A program made the position numbers and the translations under genes. The notes under the pieces are model-generated. The model was given only the letters and a program-made list of their open reading frames with translations. It was not told the DNA's origin and ran no database searches. A DNA stretch of 64,000 nt. Origin: Amyelois transitella (taxonomy: Eukaryota > Arthropoda > Insecta > Lepidoptera > Pyralidae). The stretch's first letter is position 1. The number at the start of each line of letters is the position of its first letter. The stretch spans positions 4,801,501-4,865,500 of the forward strand of contig NC_083510.1 of assembly GCF_032362555.1 (NCBI RefSeq), in the 5' to 3' direction. This document shows, one piece after another, positions 26,953 through 38,780 of the stretch.

Positions 26953-29939
26953 CTAGCCCCAGCACATGGTCCAATCATCTTTTCTTGTCTGTAGTTTAAC
27001 TATAATACGATATAATGCTAGTGCAGGTCCAAGTGGAAGTCCTAATCCCTTGACAATATCAGCTCTTCTTGCCATTATCACAGCTTGACCGTCGAATTCC
27101 TGTAAATATATATTTTTTTTATTAATTTCATATCCTAATTATGTCCTTTATGATTCGGAAGGAAGGAAAGCTAAAGGAATGAAAAACTCTGTATAATCTT
27201 CACTTGTTTGTTCGTGGTTATTGAGACTGAGACATTCGCATGTAGTTCCTAGCCAGGACATTATCAACTAGGTGTTGAACGTAGCGCCCCGCCCCGCGCG
27301 CGACTTAAATTCCCCTTTTCTGTGAAAATTTTTAGGGCAAAATATTTTACCATGAACTTACCTGCTCTTTCAAAATAGGTGCTGCATCTGGCAAATGTTT
27401 TATAAAATAGTTATAAACATCATCTGTTGTCCAGTTTGTAACATCCGGTACACTTGGATCTATTGGAACATCATCACCGAATTTCGATGAAGCTCTATCT
27501 AATTCGTGTGGTTTAAGAAATGGATCTACTGGAGGAGAATTTTGTGAATTGTAGTCAATTTGGCTCGGAATGATTGCAGGTGACCCCACAACTGTAGGGC
27601 GTGATTCAAGACAATTATTGCACTCCCAATGATCCCACGCTTTCAATCTCTCTGGAATTCGAGGTGCATGGCAAAGAGCATGATATGCATCCGAGCATAT
27701 ACTGCACACTGTCAAGACGCCCTGAAAATCACAAATTATTATTTAAAATAATATTTATAATAAATAATTATCATGACATTTTTTCCATCCAAATATTTTG
27801 GTAGCTATATTTTATGAAATAATATCATGCCATCAATTTATGGGTCGACTCCCCAAGTCAGTCCCCTGCTTAAGTCTGGAATTTTACTTCTCTTTCTAAG
27901 GGATTGTCGGTTATATTGAATGGGAATTATTAGAGCTGGCGTGAACCGATTTGAAAACTATGTTCATTACTATTAGGCAGATTGAGACTTAGCACACTCA
28001 AATTGCCAAATTATTTTTTTATAAATTAAATGTAAAATCTCTTGGGCAGAATTATTTAATAAAGATTTATGCCAGTAACTTTTTCCTGCAATATAACATG
28101 TGTGTGATAAACACAGAAAATTAACACTTACAGCATCATTTGTTTCACAACAAACCACGCAGGTTTTGCAATGTGGGCACTGCCATGTGTTGTCTGGGCG
28201 TGGTTTCAAAATACCCGACCCTGACTGAAGACAAGTTAAATGAGCCTTGTTGTTACAATCTTTGCATTCCACTAGCCTCTCACTGGATCCCCTAGGTTTT
28301 TGGATGTGGCAGACTGAGCAGACACCTCCAGATGTTTCATGAGGAATTGGTTCTTCAGCTTCCATTTCATCGGCACTACCTTCCAGTGACAATTGACCTT
28401 CAGATACAGGTGTTCCTTCTTTATCTGGTTTACTATGATTTGCACCCAATAGTCTCTTTTTTATAGTGCTTTTATTCAAAGACCCGACAGGTCTCCCTCT
28501 TTTTCTTTTACTTGGAACATTATTGTCTGAAGGATCAAAAACTTTCTTGGCCATTTTTCTTCTTTCACCAACTCGAACTCCTGAATTTCGAGTGCTGCTA
28601 CTGAGTCCAGTGCTAGATGCTCCTCCCCCTCTCTTCTTTGGCCTGCCTCTCATTCTTTGGGGCGATGATCGACATGAGGAATTGGCTGACGATGTCATCT
28701 AAAATATTATATATATATTACACAACTTGTTCATAACATGATTGAAAAAATTTTAGTTTATTAAGCTAGAGACGTGTTGAAATAAATTTAATAACTTTTT
28801 AACATAGCTTTGTATAAATACCTACTTTAAAATAATTGTGCATTGCAACAATAAATACAAACCTTTGTATTTGTGTCCATATTATATTCAAATTTAAAAC
28901 TGTCAGAGCTATCACCATCATGGTCTGCTGGCCCCAAAGCCAAATTGCCATTAGGCAACTTCACAAGGCTTCCAGATGATAATTCTTTATTAACAATAGC
29001 CTCCAATTGTTTCTTTGAATATTTTGATTCTTGAGCAACTGCAGCTTTGACCAAGTCATCAAATGAAATCCCATTTTCTAAGAAGCTTTGGTCTTGATAT
29101 ATGAGGGTAGCAATGGCAGAAGTTATTATTCTCCGTTCACTTGATGCTGATGTACTCGCCATCTCTGTATTACAAGAGTAATCTTCGAAACAAGAATAAA
29201 AGGTCAAGCTGCATGCACAAAGAAATAATAAAATATTAAAGTTAAATTTAAAATTTTAACATCATCTTTAGGTTTTTACAGGTGGGAGAGAAAATCACTG
29301 CCACTATGACCATGATGCAAAAGTGGGAAGGTCAGCTTACCTCAAGGAGCAATTTGCATCACACCTACTTGAGATAATACCATGCCAGCAATATGTGAGT
29401 TGACTCCTCGCCCAACTCGATTATCGATTCCCAAATCTTAATTATCTGAACTGCTAAAGTGAGCTGATCTAAGCTTTTAATAGGTATGGCACACAGTCAT
29501 CTATAGTAAAACTTGACCCCCTGTGGTATTGGTTTTTCAGGACAGGTGGTAATGTTTTTGTAGGCATACGGTATAGTACATTCAGTTAAATAAAATACTC
29601 AGTTTCTTCACAATGTTTTCCTTAAAATAATTTATTGAGAAGGTAAACTTTGTACTTACTGTTACTTTGACTTGATTTTTTGCGCCACTTAGCAGCGTTT
29701 CTGTAGCTTACATTATCCTTGTAATCTACTTTGATTATGCTCTTCTCTTTTATGCAACGTTTTAGATCAGCTTTTGTATCCTTTGGAGTAACTTTATAAC
29801 ACTTTGACATAAACTTGCAAATTCTATATAAATCTGGACGTGATTTACGCGAGCGCAAGTGGTCAATTGCAGCAAGTATCTGTTGTTTATACTTTATCTC
29901 TGACATTTCTGGAAGTAATGATTTGATGAATTTAAGCAT
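26953..29939 (-). CDS. KAT6/SAMD1-like winged-helix, double-PHD, SAM chromatin reader
   Basis: Exons in transcript order: 29939-29660, 29164-28863, 28698-28132, 27721-27362, 27099-26953; all GT-AG and in phase, about 551 aa. Winged helix 1 (about residues 12-85: KQQILAAIDHLRSRKSRPDL, YRICKFM, YKDNVSYRNAAKW) resembles the unmethylated-CpG-binding domain of SAMD1 and KAT6A. Winged helix 2 (about 100-170) contains GISFDDLVKAAV and LSSGSLVKLPNG. AT-hook-like RGRPKKRGGG and KRKRGRPVGS follow. A double PHD finger starts with CSVC at about residue 321; its second finger, crossing an exon junction, ends HWECNNC. A C-terminal SAM domain runs from VTNWTTDDVYNYFIKHLP to LGLPLGPALALYRIIVKL. The order is that of the KAT6 N-terminal half, but the chain ends after SAM with no MYST domain. 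It probably reads modified histone H3 tails at CpG-rich DNA in the nucleus (inference). The start could also be the Met at 29906. Confidence 0.88.
27820..27875 (+). repeat. Short dispersed repeat in the chromatin-reader intron
   Basis: ATCATGCCATCAATTTATGG followed by GTCGACTCCCCAAG resembles ACCATGCCAGCAATATGTG then GTTGACTCCTCGCCC at 29378-29422. Two related fragments lie in introns of the same gene. The borders are unclear. Confidence 0.45.
29375..29425 (+). repeat. Second copy of the CATGCC...GACTCC dispersed repeat
   Basis: ATACCATGCCAGCAATATG and GAGTTGACTCCTCGCCC pair with the fragment at 27820-27875. A third weak hit is TCATGCCGGCGAATTAATTC near 30000. I think this is a moth repeat family, but the identification rests on memory. 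Confidence 0.4.
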
Positions 29940-31297
29940 TTTGTAAGGACTTACAGAAATGAAAATTTGCAAAATTTTATGACTTATTACCTGGGTAAAA
30001 TCATGCCGGCGAATTAATTCCTACAGCAGCTAGGTTTTATACTTAATAAGCAATGGGATTATATAGACCCTGTAAATATCAAATTAATTTATTTTAATTA
30101 TGGCTAAAGTTAAAGAATCAAATCAACTCCCGAGGCAGCGGCAGCGAACAGGATGTGGACAGGATCTCTGCTCTGAAGAACTATCTTATAATGGAAGTGC
30201 CATATGAATGTACTTTTCCTACATACCTAAATAAACAAACCGGGAAACCAACATGGCGGACTAGAGATGTTCACTTGTTCATTCAGTCCATAATATTTTA
30301 TAGTTGGATGAGTGAATCAAGATTGTTAACAAAGACGAGAAAAAATACATACATATAATCACGTCTATATCCCTTGCGGGGTAGACAGAGCCAACAGTCT
30401 TGAAAAGACTGATAAGCCACATTGAGCTATTTGGCTTAATGATAGAATTGAGATTCAAATAGTGACAGGTTGCTAGCCTGTCGCCTAAAAGAAAAATCCC
30501 AAGGAACAAGATGGAGTGCTCCTATTCTTTTTTTATAGACCACACGGCACCAAGAAAAAAAAGTAACATAACTTGGACCCTAATTTATCGATAAGATTCT
30601 ATGTTCGACACTAGCACCCGTGATTTTGTTTTCAATGAAAATGAAATATTGAGAATATTACAAGTTTCTAAAGCTCTACAACTAAGTAGATTAATAGTAA
30701 TAGGTTTTAAAACACATTTTTATAAATACATTTTATGATATGCGGCAGCAAATGTACATCAAAGCCAATGAAGAGGGTGCTGATAAAAGACTAAATGTTT
30801 TTTCTCCCGTACAACCACTGTTGTGAGAAAGGGACAGATACATCATTTTTATATCTGAGTCAAAATGAACAATTACGGCATTTCCATATGATAGTTCTAC
30901 ATTGTTTGTTTTATTCTAAAGTATTTTCTTTTTTTTTGGATGGAATTCCCGACTCTGAAAACGCAGTGATGACATATGTACAGCTTGACAAGAAAGTCGT
31001 GACAATAATAGGGGCGCCACTGTCGTGTAATGTGGTAACCCCATATACTGCGACAAAAATAATTTTGATAGAATATTTTTTTAAAAATATATTTAGTTTG
31101 TTCTTCCCTCCGTTATTCTGACCGTACTTAAGTCTAACCTCGCAGGTTTGAATCCTGCACGTTTTATTTTATTTTATTTATTAAGTTGTTTGCTACCTGG
31201 AGTTCCTAGATAATTATCTAAACTCAGATGATGATGATTACCAGGTATAGGGAGCAAGTAATAAAACTAACAAAATTCAAAGAATTAAATTATTTAT
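29940..31297. other. Intergenic region with one SINE-like repeat
   Basis: This lies upstream of the chromatin reader and downstream of the transposase-derived gene. It holds a reverse SINE-like repeat (30345-30551) and AT-rich filler. One 108-codon open frame at 30795-31121 starts in low-complexity sequence and shows no domain, so I leave it uncalled. Confidence 0.5.
30345..30551 (-). repeat. SINE-like repeat, nearly complete reverse copy
   Basis: It runs from ACATACATATAATCACGTC through CTTGCGGGGTAGACAGAGCC, AACAGTCTTGAAAAGACTG and GTTGCTAGCCTGTCGCC to CACACGGCAC at the far end. It lacks the CCATGG block, so it has an internal deletion of about 40 bases relative to the copy at 53434. Confidence 0.85.
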
Positions 31298-32024
31298 TCA
31301 GTCTGACGTCAGAAGACTTTCTTCTAAAACTTCAACATCAGATAAATGTTCTGTGTCTTGGCTCGTACCTTCTCCAAAATTCTCATCCTCGTCTAGGTTA
31401 GAGGAATCGCTCATACTACTACAGTCATCTTGCAGGTTTATTTCAAGTCTGTCTATGTCTTTGTATAGCGTCTGCCGTCGTTTATAATATTCTTTTTCTA
31501 TTTTCATGATATGGCTGCAAGAATTTCTCCACTCTTCGGCAGAAATAGATGCAAACGCTTGGTCAGCTACTGCCTAGAAAATTGAAATTAAATTTATACC
31601 TATATCCAAATTTTAGCAAAAATATAATAATATTTAATTTTTCCTAAAATACGTTAATTATGCACTATATCTAGGTTTCTATAAAAATTTGGAGTAATAC
31701 AGTCAGTATAAGCATAAAGTTAACCAAAAGTATCAAACTGTCTGGAATGCGCTATAATTCCCTCTGCATTTTGTAAACATAACCTCGAATTTTTTTAATT
31801 TTATTTTTCTTTTGAGAGTTATATAATGCATACAATACGTCAAATATTACGAGGTTGATTAAATAACATCACAACGTACCGGTCATTTCAACTGCTCTTG
31901 TGTAAACATCGCTGTTATCGGATAAAATCGTCTCAGCTTCGGATTCAGCTAAACAACGTTTGTGGACTTGATATATAACTTCTCTACCAGAACTGCGAAC
32001 TGTATTTCTTTTTATATGAGACAT
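31298..32024 (-). CDS. Small DDE-transposase-derived protein, catalytic core absent
   Basis: Exon 1 is 32024-31880 and exon 2 is 31569-31298. Donor G|GTACGT and acceptor GCAG|TA join in phase to 138 aa. The N-terminal part (SSGREVIYQVHKRCLAESE to YTRAVEMT) looks like the start of the helix-turn-helix of an insect DDE-transposase family. The C-terminal part (ISAEEWRNSCSHIMKIEKEY, then DRLEINLQDD and an acidic Ser-rich tail) resembles that family's C-terminal tail; both likenesses are from memory. The RNase-H-like DDE core, normally some 250 residues, is missing and replaced by a 310-bp intron-like gap. TGAATAAATAA at the stop supplies a polyadenylation signal. The gene lies head-to-head with the ERAL1-like gene, 541 bp apart. 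It may be a deletion derivative, a domesticated DNA-binding protein or a dead copy; the intact frame across the junction favours one of the first two. An alternative acceptor, 4 nt upstream, would not keep frame. Confidence 0.6.
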
Positions 32025-32565
32025 ATTTTATTTATCATAAGTTAAAGTCGGTAAAACTTGGGAAAAAGCACTAATAACCGTTCACTGAACACAGAAATGA
32101 CCATGGACTGACACATCAAGTACTCAAGTCACGTGACATAAACGAGTATTGCCAGTGTACAAAAAATTTAGTTCCGTTTCAGGACATTCTTGCCAAGCTG
32201 TACCTACTCTTTGGATAGGACAGGAGATATCAGATTATCGCTAGAGAAAAATTTAACTTAAGAATTCCCATGCTAAAATACCATCGTTCTTCGCGCCTAC
32301 GAATACGAACCCGCAATTTTATGTTTTCTATGCCTGCCTTGCTTAACAGGTAAAAAATAATGTTGTCTGTCTTAACGGGAAAATAAGACAATTTGCGAAT
32401 GAATGATTATAACCAATTTAGTTTGTGATTATAACGTTTGTATTTTCCTTGCAGTTTGAGCATTTATTATATGATTCGTAATTTATCTCATTTTGTGTTT
32501 GTAAATCTATCAGAAAGTAGATAAATGTAGAGAGCCTGTAACTATTTGAGCTATTGTGCCCTAGT
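32025..32565. promoter_or_regulatory. Bidirectional intergenic region, likely shared promoter
   Basis: Only 541 bp separate the start codons of the transposase-derived gene (-) and the ERAL1-like gene (+). No TATA box is evident on either side. The sequence contains CACGTGAC near 32132, a CACGTG E-box. Confidence 0.4.
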
Positions 32566-34942
32566 ATGTTTACTCATTTTATATTCCGTTTACTATCCCC
32601 CAGCCCATTTAAATGTATTCGAATAAGTTATTCGTCTCAACCACAACAATTAAAAGAAAAACATGTTACTAAAGTGGTTAACGTAGCTATCATTGGTGCT
32701 CCAAACTCTGGAAAAAGCACATTGATAAATAATATTGTGGATAGAAAGGTAAGAATTAACTGTACCTAAGAACTTACAGGTATAGACACACCAGATTATA
32801 TGTATTTAAGATATTTGATATTTTTTTATTGTTTAATTTCAGATTTGTGCCGCATCTAACAAAGTGCACACTACAACCAAGATGATTAGAGCAATGTGTT
32901 TTGAAAACAATACTCAAATTATATTTATTGATACTCCAGGTGTAGTGACTGAGAGGGAACAAAAAAAGTAAGGCATTTTAAATGTGATTTTCGACCTAAT
33001 AGGCATGGTTTTGCTTAATAATATTAATCATAAAATTTGTGATTTGATATGCATTTTATTTATCAATATGAGTATCATCTTTTGGACATCAGTCCCGGGT
33101 ACATCCTCACCTTTTTGTTTGTAGTCAGTACTTTACAGTCAATATCAGTACTTTTGTATGAAGATAAGTAGCAATGAGTATTTTTCTTATATTCAAGTTC
33201 TGTTGTAGACAGGGCACTGCTTCTATGGGAATTTCCAGAAATAATAGTATCCTCTTTGACAGTCTGTTCTATACATACATATATATAATCACGTCTCACA
33301 AAGACTGAAAGGCCACTTTCAGCTGTATTAACCTATTCCTTAATTGTCTTTTACGACAATCATGGGTAAGATAGATCCAAGGAGTGGTCCTATTTTAAAG
33401 TGCTTGGAATGAAACAGAAAAATTCTGTGTGAAATATTTATGTACAAAATCTATTCAGTTTTTCAAGTCTTTACACTATTATTATAAATAAAATATTAGG
33501 ATAATGATAAAGACAATTTCTTACTATTTCCAGATATTTATTGCCAGAATCCATGATGAAAGCCTGCCATAAAAGTCTGAGATGTGCCAATGTCATAGGT
33601 GTGGTTCATGATGTTGCTAATCGCTTCACACAAGACACTATTCATAGAGATGTTATCGATATGCTGGAGGGAGTTAAAGATATACCTAGTTTCTTAATTC
33701 TGAACAAAGTAGGTATCTATTGTGTCCTTAAAAATCAGGGATCCTTAATATTGGTTCCATGAAAGGTATGACAGCCATATGTATGTATACCTTTGGTTTT
33801 TAACACATACATGCATTATATCTCTATAGATCTAGGTAGACCATATCAAGATTATTATTAAAATAATAACAGTCCCTTTGAAAGAAATCAAAACTTTGTT
33901 AAAAGTTCATTATGCATCCTTTATACCTCATCTCCCTGTCCTCCCTAGGGTCTCTTCATGATTACAATGCTGAACTGCCTAAGTTAGACTGTCTATTAAA
34001 ATAAAGGATCTGTACGGCCTTACTCATAGTGGCTCATGGCACCATATAAAACGCTAACTGAGATTGTTGGATTGTTGCAGGTTGATAGATTAAAATCCAA
34101 AAAGCAGTTATTGTCTATTATAAAAAGCCTTACTAATGGTCAAATAGCTGGCAACCGAATACCTGAAGGAAAAAGACATATTTATAAGAATAGAAGGAAT
34201 GACAATGAAGAAAAAATTAAGGGATATAGCCACTTTTCTGATGTCTTTTTAGTGTCAGCATTGAATGGAGATGGCGTTAAAGAAATAAAGGTTTGTAGTA
34301 ATCTTTCGGAAGCTTATTCCACCTTGGTGTACTAAATAAGACACTGCAGTAGAATAATTAATAATATTAATTTTAGCAGTACTCTACAACTAAACATTGT
34401 AACAGTTAGAGATTGAGTTTTGGTCAAAATGAAATATGAAGAATACTTTTAAATTTATTCTGAGGTTGAAATCTCCATTTACCTCATTAACTTTTCGTCA
34501 CCTATGAATAAGACACATTTTCAATTGTTTTTTCACTATTATGGTAAGCTAATAAAATGTTTTAAATTTTTTACAGGATTACCTGATTGGCAATGCGAAG
34601 ACAGCTTCTCTTCACTATTCTTCAGACGATTGGACAGACCAAACTCCAGAGTCACTTATAGAAGAAGCAGTTAGAGCAAAGTTTCTGGATTTTCTATCAC
34701 AAGAAATTCCTTATAATCTGAAAACTGCCCTGGAATACTATGACGATTCAAAAGAAGACAAAATTGTTTGTTCTGTGTCAGTCGAATGTCCTTCTGAGCG
34801 GATTCTCAAATTGATAAGTGGGGCTGGAGGAGGAAGATTGAACCAAATCAAATCTTGTGTCAGAAACGATCTAGTAGAGCTTTTTAAGAAACTAGTTGTA
34901 ATAGATATAAACCTGAATGTGAGACACAAACCTGAAGCGTAA
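32566..34942 (+). CDS. ERAL1: ERA-like mitochondrial GTPase with KH domain
   Basis: ERAL1 chaperones the small mitochondrial rRNA during assembly of the 28S subunit. Exons 32566-32748, 32843-32967, 33534-33708, 34081-34290 and 34577-34942 join in phase to 352 aa. The first 35 or so residues (FIFRLLSPSPFKCIRISYSS) form a basic, Ser-rich import signal. GTPase motifs are G1 GAPNSGKST (about residues 44-52), G2 HTTTKM, G3 DTPG (91-94) and G4 NKVD (160-163, split by an intron between K and V). G5 is SALNGDGV. The C-terminal KH domain contains ERILKLISGAGGGRLNQI and ends VVIDINLNVRHKP. Length is a little short of the vertebrate protein. The true start is the ATG at 32566; the open frame extends further up only through non-ATG codons. 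AATAAA at 35153-35158 is a candidate polyadenylation signal. Confidence 0.93.
33270..33375 (-). repeat. SINE-like repeat, internally deleted, in ERAL1 intron 2
   Basis: ATACATATATATAATCACGT then AGACTGAAAGGCCAC, AGCTGTATTAACC and GTCTTTTACGACAATCATGG follow the family in reverse, with the middle missing. Confidence 0.7.
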
Positions 34943-35647
34943 ATGTTACTTTCATTGTTAATATAGATTTTTATAAATGTTACCAGTTATTTTAGTGATT
35001 TTACCATCAACAAGCGCACGCAATGCTACACTTGCGGTATAATACCGGTAGGACTAGGTGGGATACAAAAGTTTTTCTATTTGGTCACCTGGTAGACTGG
35101 TAGAAAATGCCAAAAGTCATTAAGTCCGCCCTTTGTAAATTTTTTTGTGTGCAATAAAGTTTTAAATAAAATGTCTTCTTTTGTACATATATATATTGTA
35201 AAATTGAAATAGCGGTCAATCATATTAATTTCAAGTTTTGAATGAAATACATCCATACAGTTTACACTCAAACTGAAACTTTAAATTCAAAGCACGAGCC
35301 TTCCGTTGGGAGGTGCGGAAATGATATCATTTTCTCGAAGGCAGTAAACGTCGTCACTCGTTCATTGTAAAGTAGGGCCGTTTGGGTGGTGTGTGTTAGC
35401 AACTAAATACAAGTTGGGGGCCGCCATCACATAAACCGAAACTGTAACTGTCCGTAAACAAGTCTTAACAAAGTTTTGTGGTTAAGTTGTAGACAGTATC
35501 TTTAGAGCTCCATACAATTCTATTGTTAAGCATGAATTGTTAAGTGGAGACATAATGTGGGCACTTTTATTGATTGACTTTAAACAACTCCCATTTTACG
35601 TTAAATGGCTGCATAAAGATTACTCGGGCGTAAAATCTAAGTGACTT

Positions 35648-35695
35648 CTATATATATTAAAAAAAATATATATATTTATATATATATTTTAAATA
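35648..35695. repeat. AT-only low-complexity palindromic tract
   Basis: Alternating TATATATATT, AAAAAAAATATATATA and TATATATATTTTAAATAAAT form overlapping self-complementary segments of about 48 bases. Confidence 0.8.
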
Positions 35696-35711
35696 AATAA
35701 TTTTTATGATT

Positions 35712-35868
35712 GGAAGGGCTAATAAACTTGAGATGCTGCTTTTAGGCAATGGGTTAGCAACTTGTCATTATTTGAATCTGAATCCTCTCATTAAGACATA
35801 CAGCTAAAGGTACCTTTTTGAGACTGTTGGCTCTGTCTAACGCGTATGGGATATAGACTCTCAATAGT
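35712..35868 (+). repeat. SINE-like repeat, forward, head lost
   Basis: GGGCTAATAAACTTGAGATG, GGCAATGGGTTAGCAACTTG, GAGACTGTTGGCTCTGTC and GGGATATAGAC follow the family in order. It begins after the TCGTAAAAGGC block and has no ATGTATG tail. Confidence 0.75.
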
Positions 35869-38689
35869 GAATATTGCATTCAATTACAGACGATGAATTG
35901 AAAGTTGAAGCAAAGTTATTTGATCGTAGGCATATTTAGGTACTCCAGCCCTGTTGAAGGTATTTAGTCCCGTCCATCAAAGGGAAACAATGATTCCACC
36001 AACGAATGCGGGGTTAAGAGGAATCCTTATATCTCGAAAAGCTCTCACTGTTTGATTGTATCGTATACATCGCACGTGAGTTAAAGTGCCTCTTGATACA
36101 CTGTTGAAAGTGTTTTAGGTAACACATCTTCGCGTGTGTTATCTTGAGTGTGTAAAAACACTTAATTGCATCAAATGGAAAACATACCTATATTAAGCAT
36201 AACATAAAATGTACAAAAGGCGACTTCACCTTTTCACAAAATGTTTTAGGTTGAAAAGAAAATAAAATATAAATAAAAGTACCTGTGTTTCTGGGTAAAG
36301 ATTTGCATTCTGATATTTTAATTCCTAATAGATAGTCATTACAAATGAACAATAGCGTTTTCATATATGTTTGCGTCATAGGTAGGTACATTACGTCTTT
36401 CTTCACAGGTCTTGATTTTTTTTTAAGCTAAAATCTTCGATCAAGTGTTGTTTATAGTACGTCAATGGCTAAAATACATTTTTACCCTAACTACTTATAT
36501 GCACATAGGTATAAACTGACGGGAGATCGTGAGGAAAGCCTTGACCCCATTGTGACCATGACCGCTCTGACAAGAGCGAATCGACAAAGAAGATATAAAC
36601 ATAAATTTTGGAAGTTATTAATTCAATATAGTTTCAAACCTTGTATCAGCAGGCTACAATATGACATTTAGTGTAAAGACTTAACATTACATAGAGTCTA
36701 ATCCTATAAATATATCTACCTATTAATTTATCTTTTTAAGAAGTGGCGTAGAAACATTCCGAATTCAAATGAGACTACGAATTTTCATTCTTTGAAAATA
36801 CCAATATTATTACATATTCCGGCTTTGGATTGAGATTCGAGAGCGGTACCTCATCTACATACGCAGTCGAAACTTTTGTTCGATGGCAGGCCGCCGACTA
36901 AAAAGCGGTCGGCGAGAATTTTTAGGAGCACATGAGTAATTGTGACTCGAGAGCTTAAAAGCTTTTACTCTGGAAGGATTTCAACATTTCCGAGAAGGAG
37001 GGTCCCGGTGTACCTACTAAGATTAAACCTTTCATTTGCGCTGCTTATTCTATTATGTTACTTAGGTACTACTTTATTTCATAGCGCGTTGCAGATATAT
37101 TGTAGGTATGTAATTAAAATGAAACTTATTCTACGCTCTTTACCTACTTTAATATATGCATAGGTATACATACATAGAATAATTATGACCTAAGAATTAA
37201 TTTATGTTAATTTGTTAATGATAAGCGTTGGATATTGCTATGCTTTTCCATCAGAGATAAATGATGTTCCAATTGCCTGATTAAATAGCTGTAACGAATC
37301 AGACCTCTATGTAGAATAAGCTGCTCTCTATGCCATCTTCATTTCTTTCATCTTGCTTTAATATCGGCGATCACAAGCATATAACAAACCATAGTTATCT
37401 AACCAGAGATATGCGAATGAAAGGACTGTGATATCGTCAACCCATTAAAGAGTGCTTATCCTGGATTGATGTAGACGTGTGCTCATTATTTTAATCCCAT
37501 ATTATGTAAATTCTGCTGGGCTTCATTCTGAATTCAATAATAAACTTACACAAACTAGGATACAAGTGCAAGTCTGCCAAGATGTATGATGTACATACCG
37601 ACATAGTTTCTCAGAAATGCACTTAGCGAGTCTAAATTTCGACCACATGTGCACGGGCACGTCTCCCAACTTAGAATGCGCTTAGTAACGAGCTAAAATG
37701 TTCAACTTCGTGCAATAATGTCGCAGGTGAAAATAGTTTACGGTTTGGTTAACCGAAACGTATTAATGTTTCTGTTTTATCGCTCATGATATCGATTCTT
37801 GTAGAAATTGGGATCTATGCAACCCGTAACGGGACGCGGGATAGGTATGTGTGAAATGCGTACCTATAAGTAGGAAGGTGTCATTTAGAATCGTACGAGA
37901 CGATTGAAGAAGTAGAAATCAAGTTCAATATCTTACCCATACACAATTAATACAAACCCATTGGTCAAGAAGATAACATAAACATACAAATAAAAACAAC
38001 AAATTAATAATAAGTTAACAACATAATGTAAGGCACCTTTTACTCCTGGCAAAATACTAGATACTTATACGATTTCCGATTAGTTAATGACTACCTTCCT
38101 ATTTAGCGCGAGCTAAATGCCAGACAAAAATTGTTTTAAATAATAAACATAGTTACCTATGCTTAAAATATAACGTAGACAAGACATCATTGTATCAAAT
38201 GAAATGCACAACCCAAAGAATTAGTAATTTATTATCTCTGTTCTGTCTATCGGACCAGCGTTGCTCAATTTTCTCATGACCAACGATTGGTATCGCACGA
38301 TAATAAATTGTCCCCACAACTGAAACACGCGAGTTCATTTTCTCCATCACCCTGCGATATTTCCTCATAATGTGTGTTCTGGAAGACATATCTCTGAGAT
38401 TTATCTCAATTGGAAGCGTGGACCTGAGAAATTGACGGTTAAATATAGTTAATCCAAGGTTGGGTACCTATGATATGACGTAGTTATATTTGAGATTCAG
38501 AATTCGCGAACATAGGTTTATAGGTACCTACAAATGGGTCAAATACTACAAAACTTCCTTTATGAAATCTTATGATAGGCAACTAATTGAGTCTACCAAT
38601 GCCAATCAATTTTGAAAATCTAACTAGGTGAGTATAATTCGATAGCTATTGTTACAGCACAGACAAATGTGTGTGAACCAACTTATTGT

Positions 38690-38780
38690 GTCGCAGAAGT
38701 ATGCAGGGATCGCGTTGAGTAGAAAGATGTGGTCTATGCCTTTCCCTATGAGAAAGAGTCAAGATTTTATGTATGTGCTA
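38690..38780 (+). mobile_element. Retrotransposon 3'-end fragment
   Basis: GCAGAAGTATGCAGGGATCG, GAGTAGAAAGATGTGGTC, TATGCCTTTCCC and GAGAAAGAGTCAAG followed by TTTTATGTATGTG match the last codons and tail of the element at 19790-20625. The frame is destroyed. Confidence 0.7.

Noticed and set aside
29939-29972. Upstream extension of the chromatin-reader start to a TTG at 29972
   Set aside because: The extra 11 codons begin at a non-ATG codon; the first ATG in frame is at 29939.
30795-31121. 108-codon open frame on the + strand
   Set aside because: Phe-rich, low-complexity translation with no motif, in intergenic DNA beside a SINE-like repeat.
31130-31165. tRNA-like T-arm GCAGGTTTGAATCCTGC
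   Set aside because: The stem-loop is good, but no matching acceptor, D or anticodon arms were found upstream. At best it is a tRNA or SINE relic.
32554-32565. Upstream extension of the ERAL1 start to a TTG at 32554
   Set aside because: It is not an ATG; the in-frame ATG at 32566 gives a proper mitochondrial presequence.
36895-36920. CGCCGAC...GTCGGCG small hairpin
   Set aside because: Seven-base arms around nine bases are expected by chance in a 64-kb window, and nothing nearby supports a function.
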